A stretch of DNA of 64,000 nt from Bradyrhizobium diazoefficiens. GTDB lineage: Bacteria; Pseudomonadota; Alphaproteobacteria; Rhizobiales; Xanthobacteraceae. Where the stretch lies: the NCBI RefSeq assembly GCF_016616885.1, contig NZ_CP067102.1, forward strand, positions 2,198,501 through 2,262,500, given 5' to 3'. This document shows positions 23,644 to 31,206 of the stretch, in pieces. Position numbers and translations under genes: made by a program. Under the pieces are notes generated by a model, which was given only the letters and a program-made list of their open reading frames with translations, was not told where the DNA came from and made no database searches. How positions within the stretch are numbered: the stretch's first letter is position 1; each line of letters begins with the position of its first letter.

Positions 23644-24127
23644 TGTCGTTTCCTTTCCGGTCTTCCATCCTTTCGACCTTGTCGCGACAGCTTGGAAAAT
23701 CCGATGGTCGCCAGGCACTGAATTTTCAAATCGTGTCCATCACGGATAACAGCCCTGGGGATCCGGCGTAGCTGCACGCAAGGTTCCAGCGCACGATCGA
23801 TTTCCCTGTCCAGCGTGTGCCAGTCGGCAACCGCCAGCAGCTTCAACGCAGGTTCCTTAAAAGCCTCACTGCGTCTCAAGTTCCTTGATCCGCGTTTTCG
23901 TGCCGGCCATATCGCTTTGTCCGGAATCTCTTCAGGATCTGCGGGGAGCGCGATCCGTGCCGTTGACCAGATCGGAGCTCCTCGGGGCGAATAGCCGGCT
24001 CGAGAGGACTATGCCGGATCATGACCGAATCGACTTAGCTCCGCCTTAGAATTGGCCCCGCCGTAGAAGGAGAGTTCTTTGAAAATGGAACTGGCAGTCC
24101 GAACCACACGCTGGGACGCTCGACGTC
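23644..24127. other. Divergent intergenic region, mostly empty
   Basis: About 480 bp between the exporter operon and the response regulator. No ORF shows coding bias, although one 79-codon minus frame is open (23640-23879). Near the regulator, TAGAATTGGC at 24045 and TAGAATTAGGC at 24167 are similar and may be half-sites. Confidence 0.4.
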
Positions 24128-24148
24128 TTCTAAGCCTGGGCTAAGTCA
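24128..24148 (+). promoter_or_regulatory. Candidate OmpR-type tandem operator
   Basis: CTAAG at 24130-24134 and again at 24141-24145, an exact 11-bp period, 50 bp before the response regulator ATG. OmpR/PhoB-family regulators bind such head-to-tail half-sites. This would allow autoregulation and control of the divergent exporter operon. Confidence 0.4.
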
Positions 24149-24195
24149 GGAGAGCGTAGAATTAGGCTATCGGCGTCTCGGGTGAGGGATCGAGG

Positions 24196-24858
24196 ATGCC
24201 AGTCTTGCTCATCGAGGACGACAGGATGGTCGGCGCGGCTGTCGAGCAAGCGCTGAAAGACGCGGCCTACGCAGTCGACTGGGTGACGGACGGCGAAGCG
24301 GCGATCCATGCGGCGGAGAGCGAGGCCTACGAACTGGCACTTCTCGACCTCGGGCTACCGAAGGTCGATGGGCAGGAGGTACTGCGCCGGCTGCGCAATC
24401 TCGGCTGCAGACTACCCGTCATCATCGTGACCGCGCGGGATGGCGTCGATGATCGGATCGACGGGCTTGATCTCGGGGCTGAGGGGTATTTGGTGAAACC
24501 GTTCGAGATCCGCGAATTGCTATCGCGGATGCACGCCGTGCTTCGGCGCGAGGGCAGCGGCTCGCTGGCGGTGCTGCCCAATGGAATGCTCAGTCTCGAC
24601 CCGGCGACGCGAGAAGCCTCGCTACTCGGGCAACGAGCGCTGCTCACCGCGCGCGAGTTCGCGCTGCTTCAGGCGTTGCTGGCAAGACCAGGTACGATTC
24701 TGTCGCATAGCGAGCTTGAACGGCAGATCTATGGATGGAATGAAGAGGTGGAGACCGACGCCGTCGAATTCTTGATCCACACGATCCGCAAGAAGCTTGG
24801 TTCTACCGCGATCCGCAACGTGCGCGGCGCCGGGTGGATGGTGGACCGCCCCTCATGA
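24196..24858 (+). CDS. OmpR-family response regulator (QseB/TctD/PmrA-like)
   Basis: 220 residues. Receiver domain 1-115 with acidic pocket (EDD near residues 7-9), phospho-acceptor Asp in LALLDLGLPKVDG, Thr in VTARD and Lys in LVKPF. Winged-helix DNA-binding domain 125-218 (LLTAREFALLQALLARPGTILSHSELERQIYG, VEFLIHTIRKKLG, IRNVRGAGWMV). The usual partner histidine kinase should follow with an ATGA overlap. That overlap is present at 24855, but the kinase frame stops after 16 codons, leaving an orphan regulator. It is divergent from the exporter operon, its probable target. Confidence 0.9.
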   Translation: MPVLLIEDDRMVGAAVEQALKDAAYAVDWVTDGEAAIHAAESEAYELALLDLGLPKVDGQEVLRRLRNLGCRLPVIIVTARDGVDDRIDGLDLGAEGYLVKPFEIRELLSRMHAVLRREGSGSLAVLPNGMLSLDPATREASLLGQRALLTAREFALLQALLARPGTILSHSELERQIYGWNEEVETDAVEFLIHTIRKKLGSTAIRNVRGAGWMVDRPS

Positions 24859-24905
24859 CAAGGTTGCCGCAAGCAACTATTCGCTTCCCGAGAACTTCAA
24901 ATTGA
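24855..24905 (+). pseudogene. Truncated start of a histidine kinase gene
   Basis: ATG 24855 overlaps the regulator stop (ATGA) and reads MTRLPQATIRFPRTSN then TGA. Position, overlap and the basic N-terminus fit the start of a sensor kinase whose body is gone. The sequence beyond shows no kinase motif before the tRNA 300 bp on. Confidence 0.4.
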
Positions 24906-25205
24906 AAATCGGACTCGAGGCAAAGGTTCGCCGGGGCACTTACTCATAAATCGTCCATTTCCGCATAACCTCGGAAGCGGTAGGAAAGCGCGCAAGTAGG
25001 CACTTTGGAGTTGTGACCAAAACGGATATCCGTTTTATGCGAAGAGACCGCCGAATCTCGATTGAAAAGCAAAAGACCCTGGTCGGATGGAAGGTGCAGC
25101 ATAAGTTTGCCGGCCGCTGAGGGCAGAGCATAGATGAGATAAAGTAGGGCGTTTCGGCGCAGCGATCCACGGCGAGGTTCAACAACCCGCCACCACTGAT
25201 TTCAT
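24906..25205. other. Gene-free stretch between kinase remnant and tRNA
   Basis: No coding bias in any frame. It contains the 18-bp palindrome at 25019-25036. No integrase remnant could be recognised. Confidence 0.4.
25019..25036. repeat. Perfect 18-bp palindrome
   Basis: AAAACGGATATCCGTTTT, a perfect dyad with no spacer, 170 bp from the tRNA 3' end inside the putative island. Could be an operator or recombination-related site. Confidence 0.5.
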
Positions 25206-25281
25206 TGGTGGGCCCGGCAGGACTCGAACCTGCAACCAGACCGTTATGAGCGGCCGGCTCTAACCATTGAGCTACAGGCCC
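25206..25281 (-). tRNA. tRNA-Ile2 (anticodon CAU, lysidine type)
   Basis: A 76-nt cloverleaf on the minus strand with encoded CCA. Acceptor GGGCCTG pairs with CGGGCCC, anticodon stem GGCCG/CGGTC with loop CTCATAA, T stem GCAGG/CCTGC with loop TTCGAGT. Anticodon CAT is at 25248-25246. The whole resembles E. coli ileX/ileY-type tRNA-Ile2, whose C34 is changed to lysidine so that it reads AUA, rather than elongator or initiator Met tRNAs. Its 3' end faces the putative island. Confidence 0.9.
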
Positions 25282-25555
25282 CGCCGCGAGACGGCCGCGG
25301 AGGTGCGGCCGGCAACGGTGCGCGGTTCGTTTACAGGGCCTGAGGCGGGGGTGCAATGCCGGGGCTGGCGAACCGAAAACGTCGGCGCGGCATCGCCGGC
25401 TATTTCAAAATTACCGAATTTTGTGATGATGCCCCTATGCGCCTGTTTTGCCCGACGTGTCAACCGTTCTCCGCGGTGGTGCCGATTCCGCTTCCGCAAG
25501 TCACTGAAATCGTGTGATTTTTCTACTGTGCATGGGGTTGTTTTCGCGTTTTGAC

Positions 25556-25583
25556 CGGAGGGGGACCGGCAGGTCCCCCTCCG
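25556..25583 (-). terminator. Strong hairpin after the Bug gene
   Basis: GGAGGGGGACC (25557-25567) pairs perfectly with GGTCCCCCTCC (25572-25582) around a GGCA loop, and one more C-G pair extends it. It lies 8 bp past the stop of the minus-strand Bug gene, followed in that direction by GTCAAAACG rather than a T run. Confidence 0.6.
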
Positions 25584-25590
25584 TCGCGGC

Positions 25591-26565
25591 CTAGTCCACC
25601 GAGACCCCGGCGAACTCCACCACCTTGCGCCACTTGTCCGTCTCGTCGGCGACGAGCTTGCCGAACTCGGCCGGGGTCATCGGCTTGGGGATGCCGCCGT
25701 TCTCGGTTAGCCGCGCGATGACCTTCGGGTCCTTCAGCGCGTCGCCCACCGCCTTGTTGAGGATCTCGACGATGTCGGGCGGCGTGCCCTTTGGCGCGGA
25801 GATGCCGTAGAAGCCGATCGCTTCGAAGCCCGGCACGGTCTCGGCGATCGCCGGCACGTCGGGCACGCTCGGCCAGCGCTGCGGCGAGGTCACGCCAATG
25901 GCGCGGACATTGCCGCCGCGCGACTGCTCGAGCGCGGATGGAAGGTTGTCGAAGATCAGCTGCACCTTGTTGGAGATGATGTCGGGGAAGGCGATTGCCG
26001 AGCCGCGATAGGGCACATGCACCATGTCGCACTTGGTCATCGCCTTGAACAGCTCCGCCGACATGTGCACCGAGGTGCCGTTGCCGGACGAGGCGAACGA
26101 GATCTTGCCGGGGTTGGCCTTGCAATAGTCGATGAACTCCTGAACCGTCTTCACCGGCATCGCGTTCGAGACGACCAGCATGTTGGTGAGCTGCATGATG
26201 CTGGCGACCGGGATGGTGTCGCGCAGGAAGTCGAACGGCAGCTTCTTGTAGAGCGAGGTCGAGATCGCGTTGTTGGGCGCGACGAACAGCAACGTGTAGC
26301 CGTCGGCCGGCGAGTTGATCGCAGCAGCAGCCGCGATATTGCCGCCGGAGCCGGTGCGGTTCTCGACGATGAACTGCTGGCCGAGGCGGTCCGACAGCGC
26401 TTGCGCCATGATGCGCGCCACGATGTCGACCGGGCCGCCGGCGGCAAAGCCGATCAGCCAGTGCACCGGGCGGTCAGGGTATGCGGCGGAGGCGGGAGGC
26501 GAGGCTGCGACAAGACCGAGGAGAAAAACCAGCCCGAAAACAGTGTTACGCAAAATTCGCAACAT
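25591..26565 (-). CDS. Bug/TctC family solute-binding protein
   Basis: 324 residues with a signal peptide (LRNTVFGLVFLLGLVAASPPASAAY). Family motifs are YPDRPVHWLIGFAAGGPVDIVARIMAQALSDRLGQQFIVENRTGSGGN, DGYTLLFVAPN and ISFASSGNGTSVHMSAELFK. ATG 26565 follows GGGAGGCGTC; an upstream reading to 26601 is less likely. Periplasmic receptor for an unknown carboxylate, orphan with respect to TctAB. It is divergent from a TAXI-type binding protein with about 107 bp between them. Confidence 0.9.
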   Translation of the reverse strand: MLRILRNTVFGLVFLLGLVAASPPASAAYPDRPVHWLIGFAAGGPVDIVARIMAQALSDRLGQQFIVENRTGSGGNIAAAAAINSPADGYTLLFVAPNNAISTSLYKKLPFDFLRDTIPVASIMQLTNMLVVSNAMPVKTVQEFIDYCKANPGKISFASSGNGTSVHMSAELFKAMTKCDMVHVPYRGSAIAFPDIISNKVQLIFDNLPSALEQSRGGNVRAIGVTSPQRWPSVPDVPAIAETVPGFEAIGFYGISAPKGTPPDIVEILNKAVGDALKDPKVIARLTENGGIPKPMTPAEFGKLVADETDKWRKVVEFAGVSVD

Positions 26566-26672
26566 GACGCCTCCCATTGTTCTATTGTCGTTATGGGGCA
26601 TGCTTTCACAAAATCGGGCCGCTGCCTACATCGTCGCAAGTCGGTGTTGACGCGGATCCGCAGGGACCGGCC

Positions 26673-27635
26673 ATGAAATTCGCGATCATCCTTCTCAGTG
26701 CGGCGCTGCTGTTCAGCCCCGCCACCGCCCAAACCGGAGGCAACGCCATTTCGACCTCGACACTCAGCTTGGGCACCGCGACGCCGGGCGGCGGTTTCCC
26801 GCTCTATGGCAACGCCTTTGCGGAGGTGATGAATGCGGCCGATCCTGCGCTCACCATCGCCCCGCGCAACACCAGGGGCAGCAACGAAAACATTCCGCTG
26901 TTGGAGAAGGGCGAGCTCGATCTCGCGCTGGTCGCGGGTGAGCCGGCCTATGAGGCCTTCGCCGGCATCGGGCGCGCGAAGGTCGCGCTGAAGATCTTGA
27001 CCGCGATCTATTCCAACCCCGGCATGTTCGTGGTGCGAGCGGACAGTCCCTACAAGACCATCCACGATCTCGTCGGCCAACCGGTCGCATTCGGCGCCAA
27101 GGGCTCCGGCCTGCCGATCCTGGCGCGCTATGTGCTCGATGGCCTTGGACTGAAGCAGGACGAGGATTTCAAGGCGATTTATCTCGACCGCGCCGGCGAC
27201 GGCCCCGCGATGGTCGAGGATGGCCGTGTCGCAGCACTCTGGGGCGCCGGCATCGGCTGGCCGGGTTTTGCGGCGGTGGCCTCGAGCGCGTCAGGCGCGC
27301 GCTTCATCGCGCCCACCGCCGAGGAGATCACGCGCATCCGCGCCAAGCATGCGTTCCTCAAGCCGCTGACGGTGCCGGCCGGCTCCTATCCAAAACAGTC
27401 CGAGCCGATCGCCTCGCTCGGCTCCTGGAGCTTTGTCCTGACGCGCGCGGATCTGCCCGACGATGTCGCCTATCGTCTCGCAAAGACGCTGCACGGCGTC
27501 GAGGCGAGTTTCTGCAAGAAGCTCGCGCAGGCCTGCGAGACCACGGCGGCGAACACGGTCGCGGCCGCGCCGAAGCCGGAGCTGATTCATCCGGGCGTGA
27601 TGAAGTATTTTCGCGAGATTGGGGTGGTGAAGTAG
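26673..27635 (+). CDS. TAXI-family TRAP solute-binding protein
   Basis: 320 residues with a signal peptide (MKFAIILLSAALLFSPATAQ). The fold of TAXI proteins is seen in LSLGTATPGGGFPLYGNAFAEVMN, NTRGSNENIPLLEKGELDLALVAGEPAYEAF, GMFVVRADSPYKTIHDLVGQPVAFGAKGSG and a closing GVMKYFREIGVVK. These receptors usually serve a fused TRAP permease, but none is in the window. CAGGGA precedes ATG 26673. The ligand is probably a C4/C5 acid or glutamate-like compound; unproven. Confidence 0.85.
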   Translation: MKFAIILLSAALLFSPATAQTGGNAISTSTLSLGTATPGGGFPLYGNAFAEVMNAADPALTIAPRNTRGSNENIPLLEKGELDLALVAGEPAYEAFAGIGRAKVALKILTAIYSNPGMFVVRADSPYKTIHDLVGQPVAFGAKGSGLPILARYVLDGLGLKQDEDFKAIYLDRAGDGPAMVEDGRVAALWGAGIGWPGFAAVASSASGARFIAPTAEEITRIRAKHAFLKPLTVPAGSYPKQSEPIASLGSWSFVLTRADLPDDVAYRLAKTLHGVEASFCKKLAQACETTAANTVAAAPKPELIHPGVMKYFREIGVVK

Positions 27636-27702
27636 CGAATGGCGAGTTGCGAATAGCGAATGGAATCTGCCTCCATTCGCCACTCGCTATTCGCCATTCG
27701 CC
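27635..27702. repeat. Imperfect long inverted repeat between convergent genes
   Basis: Built of iterated GCGAATGGCGA / GAATAGCGA words facing CCATTCGC / TCGCTATTCGCC words around a short AATCTGCC centre. It separates the convergent TAXI and LivK genes by a few bases each side and could act as a bidirectional terminator. The word pattern suggests a dispersed repeat family. Confidence 0.6.
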
Positions 27703-27706
27703 AATC

Positions 27707-28936
27707 TCACTTCTTCAGCATCGCACACGCCGGGTCCGGCGGCCCGAACGCCTTGTCGCCGGAAATCGTCGTGAGGATCTTGTAATAGTCCCACGGATAT
27801 TTGCTCTCCTCCGGCGTCTTCACCTGCACCAGCCAGAGGTCGTGAACCATGAGATTGTCCTCGCGCAAGCGACCGTTGCGGGCGAAGAAATCCTCGACCG
27901 GCGTCTCGCGCATTTTCGCGGCGACCTTGAGCGGATCGTCGGTGCCGGTCGCCTTGATGGCGTTGAGATAGTGCATCACGCTGGAATAGACGCCGGCCTG
28001 CCACATCGACGGCATCTTGTTCATCTTGGCGAAATAGCGCTTCGACCATTCGCGGGTCTTGTCGTCCATGTCCCAATAGAACGAGGTCGTCAGTAACAGG
28101 CCTTGGGCTGCCTGCAAGCCGAGGCCGTGGATGTCGGTGATCAGTGCGAGCAGCGCCGCCATCTGCTGGCCGCCCTTGAACACGCCGAACTCCGAGCCGG
28201 TCTTGATCTCGTTCATGTTGTTGGGCGGGCCGGCCGCGATGCCGATGATCTTGGCCTTGGAGGCCTGCGCCTGCAGCACGAAGGAGGAAAGGTCGGGTGT
28301 CGCCAGCGGTGGTCGCACCGAGCCCAGCACCTTGCCGCCATTGGCGGTGATGACGGTTGAGGCGTCGCGCTCCAGCGAATGGCCGAAGGCGTAGTCGTCG
28401 GTGATGAAGAACCAGCTGTCGCCGCCGCGCTTGACCACGGCGTCCGCGGTGCCGACCGCGAGCGCGCGGGTGTCGAACACCCACTGCATCGCATAGGGCG
28501 AGCAGAACTTGCCGTGGAAATCGGCGGTGCCGGTGGAGTGGGTGATGAACAGCCGCTTCTTCTCGTTGGCGACGTTCTGCACCGCGAGGCCGACGGCCGA
28601 GACCGGCACGTCGACGATCAGGTCGACCTGGTCGACGTCGTACCAGCGCCGCGCGATCGCGCCGCCGACGTCGGCCTTGAGCTGGTGGTCGCCGATCACG
28701 ATGCTGATCGGCTTGCCGAGCACGGTGCCGCCGAAATCGTCGATCGCCATCTGCGCCGCCGTCACCGAGCCCTGGCCGGTCGGCGCGGAGGCCGGACCGT
28801 TCATGTCGGTGAGCACGCCGATCTTGACGACGTCGTCGGACACCTGCGCCATTGCGGTGCCCGACAGCAGCGCCGCCGCCAAGGGCATCGCTAAAAAGGC
28901 AGCCGCGACCGGCAGTCCAAATCTCGCTGGATTCAC
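27707..28936 (-). CDS. ABC-type substrate-binding protein, LivK/branched-chain type
   Basis: 409 residues with a signal peptide (MNPARFGLPVAAAFLAMPLA, then AALLSGTAMAQ) and the type 1 periplasmic fold: DDVVKIGVLTDMNGPASAPTGQGSVTAAQMAIDDFGG, VDLIVDVPVSAVGLAVQNVANEKKRLFITHSTGTADFHGKFCSPYAMQWVFDTRALA, WFFITDDYAFGHSLERD. Such orphan LivK-like proteins in bradyrhizobia bind amino acids, amides or aromatic acids. No permease or ATPase genes adjoin it. The start has AGGGGAGGACAA upstream. Confidence 0.85.
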   Translation of the reverse strand: MNPARFGLPVAAAFLAMPLAAALLSGTAMAQVSDDVVKIGVLTDMNGPASAPTGQGSVTAAQMAIDDFGGTVLGKPISIVIGDHQLKADVGGAIARRWYDVDQVDLIVDVPVSAVGLAVQNVANEKKRLFITHSTGTADFHGKFCSPYAMQWVFDTRALAVGTADAVVKRGGDSWFFITDDYAFGHSLERDASTVITANGGKVLGSVRPPLATPDLSSFVLQAQASKAKIIGIAAGPPNNMNEIKTGSEFGVFKGGQQMAALLALITDIHGLGLQAAQGLLLTTSFYWDMDDKTREWSKRYFAKMNKMPSMWQAGVYSSVMHYLNAIKATGTDDPLKVAAKMRETPVEDFFARNGRLREDNLMVHDLWLVQVKTPEESKYPWDYYKILTTISGDKAFGPPDPACAMLKK

Positions 28937-29038
28937 GCTTGTCCTCCCCTGATCCGGCTCGTTGGCCGGAGTTGCTTGTCCGGGTACGGCCCGGCTGAAT
29001 TGGTTTCTTTTGCAACTATTCAGGGGTGGGCGTCAATC

Positions 29039-29932
29039 TCAGGCGGCGAAGCGGATCTGCCCGGCGGGCGAGGGATCGTAGCCGGTCAGCTCTTCGGCGC
29101 GCTGGCGCAGCCGCCGTTCGCTGAGGAACCGGATCAGGGCCTGCATGGCGGGACGGAAATAGCTGCGCTGACGCATCGCGAGGTCGAAATTCTCCCAGAC
29201 CAGCGGCACGAAATCGAGACCGGCCGAGCGCGCCGCCACGCGCGTCGCGACGCCGCAATCGGCTTGTCCCGCGCGAACCATCTCGGCGAGGTCGGGCCCG
29301 GTGAGGGCCGGCGTCTCCACCCGGCGCAAATCGCGCATCGAGGCGCCCGCGCGCGTCAACAGCACGTCGAGCAGCATCTGCGCACCCGTGCCCTGTTGCC
29401 GCATCGCCATCCGCGAGCCGAGCGCGAGCACGTCGGAGAGACCGCGCAGCCGCTTCGGATTGCCTGGCGGCAGCACGAGACCCTGCTCGCGGCGCACGAA
29501 GGCAACCAGCAGCGCGTCATGCAGGTCAGGCGCGTCCCGCAGCGCCGTCGCACTGGCGTCGGAGGCGAGATTGCCTTTGGCATCGAGGCTGTGGAAGTGC
29601 ACGGCGACTGCCATGACCTCGTCGCGTTGCAGGCGCTCGAGCCCGCGCGCACTGCCTTCGGTCATCGATCCCAGGCCCGAGCCGGATTCACGCAGACTCC
29701 AATCCAGCAGCTCGTCCTGGCTGCCGCCCACGACCGGCGGCGGCTCCGCCGTCAGCATGCCGGCCGGACGCGCCATGCCCGACAGCACCCAGAGATCGAG
29801 CTCGTGCCGCGGGAAGAGCCATTTGCCGGTCACCTTGGTGCACGGGATCGCGCCGTTGGTGACGAGTTCGTACAGCTTGCGCTCGCCGAGACGGAGATAG
29901 TCCGCGGCTTCACTGGTCGTCAGGAATTCCAT
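29039..29932 (-). CDS. HTH (MerR/excisionase-like) regulator with PBP-like domain
   Basis: 297 residues: an N-terminal HTH_17 helix-turn-helix (MEFLTTSEAADYLRLGERKLYELVTNGAIPCTKVTGKWLFPRHELDLW, 1-50), then a periplasmic-binding-protein-like domain kept in the cytoplasm (about 75-290; LRGLSDVLALGSRMAMRQQGTGAQMLLDVLL, AGQADCGVATRVAARSAGLDFVPLVWENFDLAMR). The same PBP-like domain is fused to MoeA three genes away. It is divergent from a TupA-like oxyanion-binding protein, so it probably senses molybdate, tungstate or a pterin ligand and controls the cofactor/formate block. Confidence 0.85.
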   Translation of the reverse strand: MEFLTTSEAADYLRLGERKLYELVTNGAIPCTKVTGKWLFPRHELDLWVLSGMARPAGMLTAEPPPVVGGSQDELLDWSLRESGSGLGSMTEGSARGLERLQRDEVMAVAVHFHSLDAKGNLASDASATALRDAPDLHDALLVAFVRREQGLVLPPGNPKRLRGLSDVLALGSRMAMRQQGTGAQMLLDVLLTRAGASMRDLRRVETPALTGPDLAEMVRAGQADCGVATRVAARSAGLDFVPLVWENFDLAMRQRSYFRPAMQALIRFLSERRLRQRAEELTGYDPSPAGQIRFAA

Positions 29933-30317
29933 CCTGCATTCCTATGCAAATTCTTGCTTCTTTTTGACGTTCAACGCAGGTGGAATTCTGCACTTCGATT
30001 TTTGTCCGCGCGAACCATGCCTGATGATCTCGCTGCTTTGCAACACATCCTGACACGTGTTTTGATTTTGGTTGACGATCTTGCGAGGCTCGAAATGGTG
30101 CGGACCTTGCGCCGTGATTGCAATCAACGTGCCGGTTGATTGATTGCCGAAACTTCCCGATGACTCGTCTCAGCGCGGTCGCCGACCCCTCGTGAACTTG
30201 CCTTCCGGTAGCAGGCATAGCAGAGCTCTATCTCCTATTGCTTCGCAACGGGCAAGTCCGTCACGAGTGCGGCGCAATCGACCATCATGATCACGTCGTC
30301 TTCAATGGGAGCCTGCC
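29933..30317. promoter_or_regulatory. Divergent promoter region of the Mo/W block
   Basis: 385 bp between the HTH-PBP regulator and the TupA-like gene, less GC-rich than its surroundings. It holds an exact dyad at 30121-30142 and ACACATCCTGACACGTGT at 30050-30067. No ORF with coding bias. Confidence 0.5.
30121..30142. promoter_or_regulatory. Candidate operator palindrome
   Basis: CAATCAAC-N6-GTTGATTG, perfect 8-bp arms, between the divergent HTH-PBP regulator and the TupA-like gene. Most likely bound by that regulator or another oxyanion sensor. Confidence 0.45.
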
Positions 30318-31151
30318 ATGGCTGTTCGCCGACTGACCGTTGCATTTGCGCTTCTCTGCGGTCTTGCCGGGGGCATCGCAGCCTCGTCTGCCGAGGATCG
30401 CGCGATCGTCCTGGCCTCGACGACATTGACGCAGGATTCCGGCCTGCTCGACTATCTGCTGCCGATCTTCCGCGACAAAACCGGTGTCGAGGTGACGGTG
30501 ATCGCGCGCCGCAGCAACGAGGTGCTCGACGTCGCACGACGGGGCGAGGTCGACGTCGTGTTGATGCATGCCCGGCCGCAGGAGGAGAAATTCGTCGCCG
30601 ACGGCTTTGCCACGAAGCGCTACGACGTGATGTACAATGACTTCGTGCTGATCGGGCCGAAGAGCGATCCTGCCGGCGTGAAGGGCAAGGACATCGCGAC
30701 GGCGCTGAAGGCGATCGAGGCCAAGGGCGCGCCGTTCATAACGCGTGGCGATCGTTCCGGCACCCATGCTGCGGAACTCGCACTCTGGATCGTCGCCGGC
30801 ATCGATATCGCCAGTACCAAGGGCGCCTGGTATCGCGAGAGCGGGCAGGGCATGACCGCCGCCCTCGACACGGCACGCAAGGCGAATGCCTATGTGCTCG
30901 CGGACCGCGCCAGCTGGATCGCCTTCAGGGATCGCGGCGATCTCGACATCGTCGTCGAGGGCGACAAGCGGCTGCTCAACCAATATGGCGTGATGCTGGT
31001 GAACCCGGAGAAGCATCCGAACGTCAAGAAGGAACTGGGCCAGACCTTCATCGACTGGTTGACCTCGCCGGAGGGGCAAGCGGCGATCGCCGGCTACAAG
31101 GTTGACGGACAACAGGTGTTCTTTCCGAATGCGGACAAGCCGGGCGGCTGA
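30318..31151 (+). CDS. TupA/WtpA-like tungstate or molybdate-binding protein
   Basis: 277-residue periplasmic oxyanion-binding protein with a signal peptide (1-25). Family text: IVLASTTLTQDSGLLDYLLPIFRDKTGVEVTVIARRSNEVLDVARRGEVDVVLMHARPQEEKFVADGFATKRYDVMYNDFVLIGPKSDPAGV, APFITRGDRSGTHAAELALW. TTxTQDSG and RGDxSGTH are the oxyanion-contact stretches of TupA proteins. TupB and TupC are absent, so it either feeds a distant transporter or acts as a sensor. First gene of a run with two MoeA-like genes. Confidence 0.8.
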   Translation: MAVRRLTVAFALLCGLAGGIAASSAEDRAIVLASTTLTQDSGLLDYLLPIFRDKTGVEVTVIARRSNEVLDVARRGEVDVVLMHARPQEEKFVADGFATKRYDVMYNDFVLIGPKSDPAGVKGKDIATALKAIEAKGAPFITRGDRSGTHAAELALWIVAGIDIASTKGAWYRESGQGMTAALDTARKANAYVLADRASWIAFRDRGDLDIVVEGDKRLLNQYGVMLVNPEKHPNVKKELGQTFIDWLTSPEGQAAIAGYKVDGQQVFFPNADKPGG

Positions 31152-31206
31152 TTGGCCGAGGCACGCGCGGTTGCCAAACCGCGCGATGCGTGGTCCATCA
31201 TGAAGC

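Noticed and set aside
23640..23879. 79-codon minus frame upstream of the secreted protein
   Set aside because: No ribosome site, domain or clear codon bias.
18892..25281. Search for an integrase or transposase to mobilise the island
   Set aside because: No tyrosine or serine recombinase or DDE motif seen in any frame between the repeats or within 300 bp outside.
24940..25356. 138-codon minus-strand frame
   Set aside because: Runs through the tRNA gene (GPVAQWLEPAAHNGLVAGSSPAGPT is a classic tRNA mistranslation).
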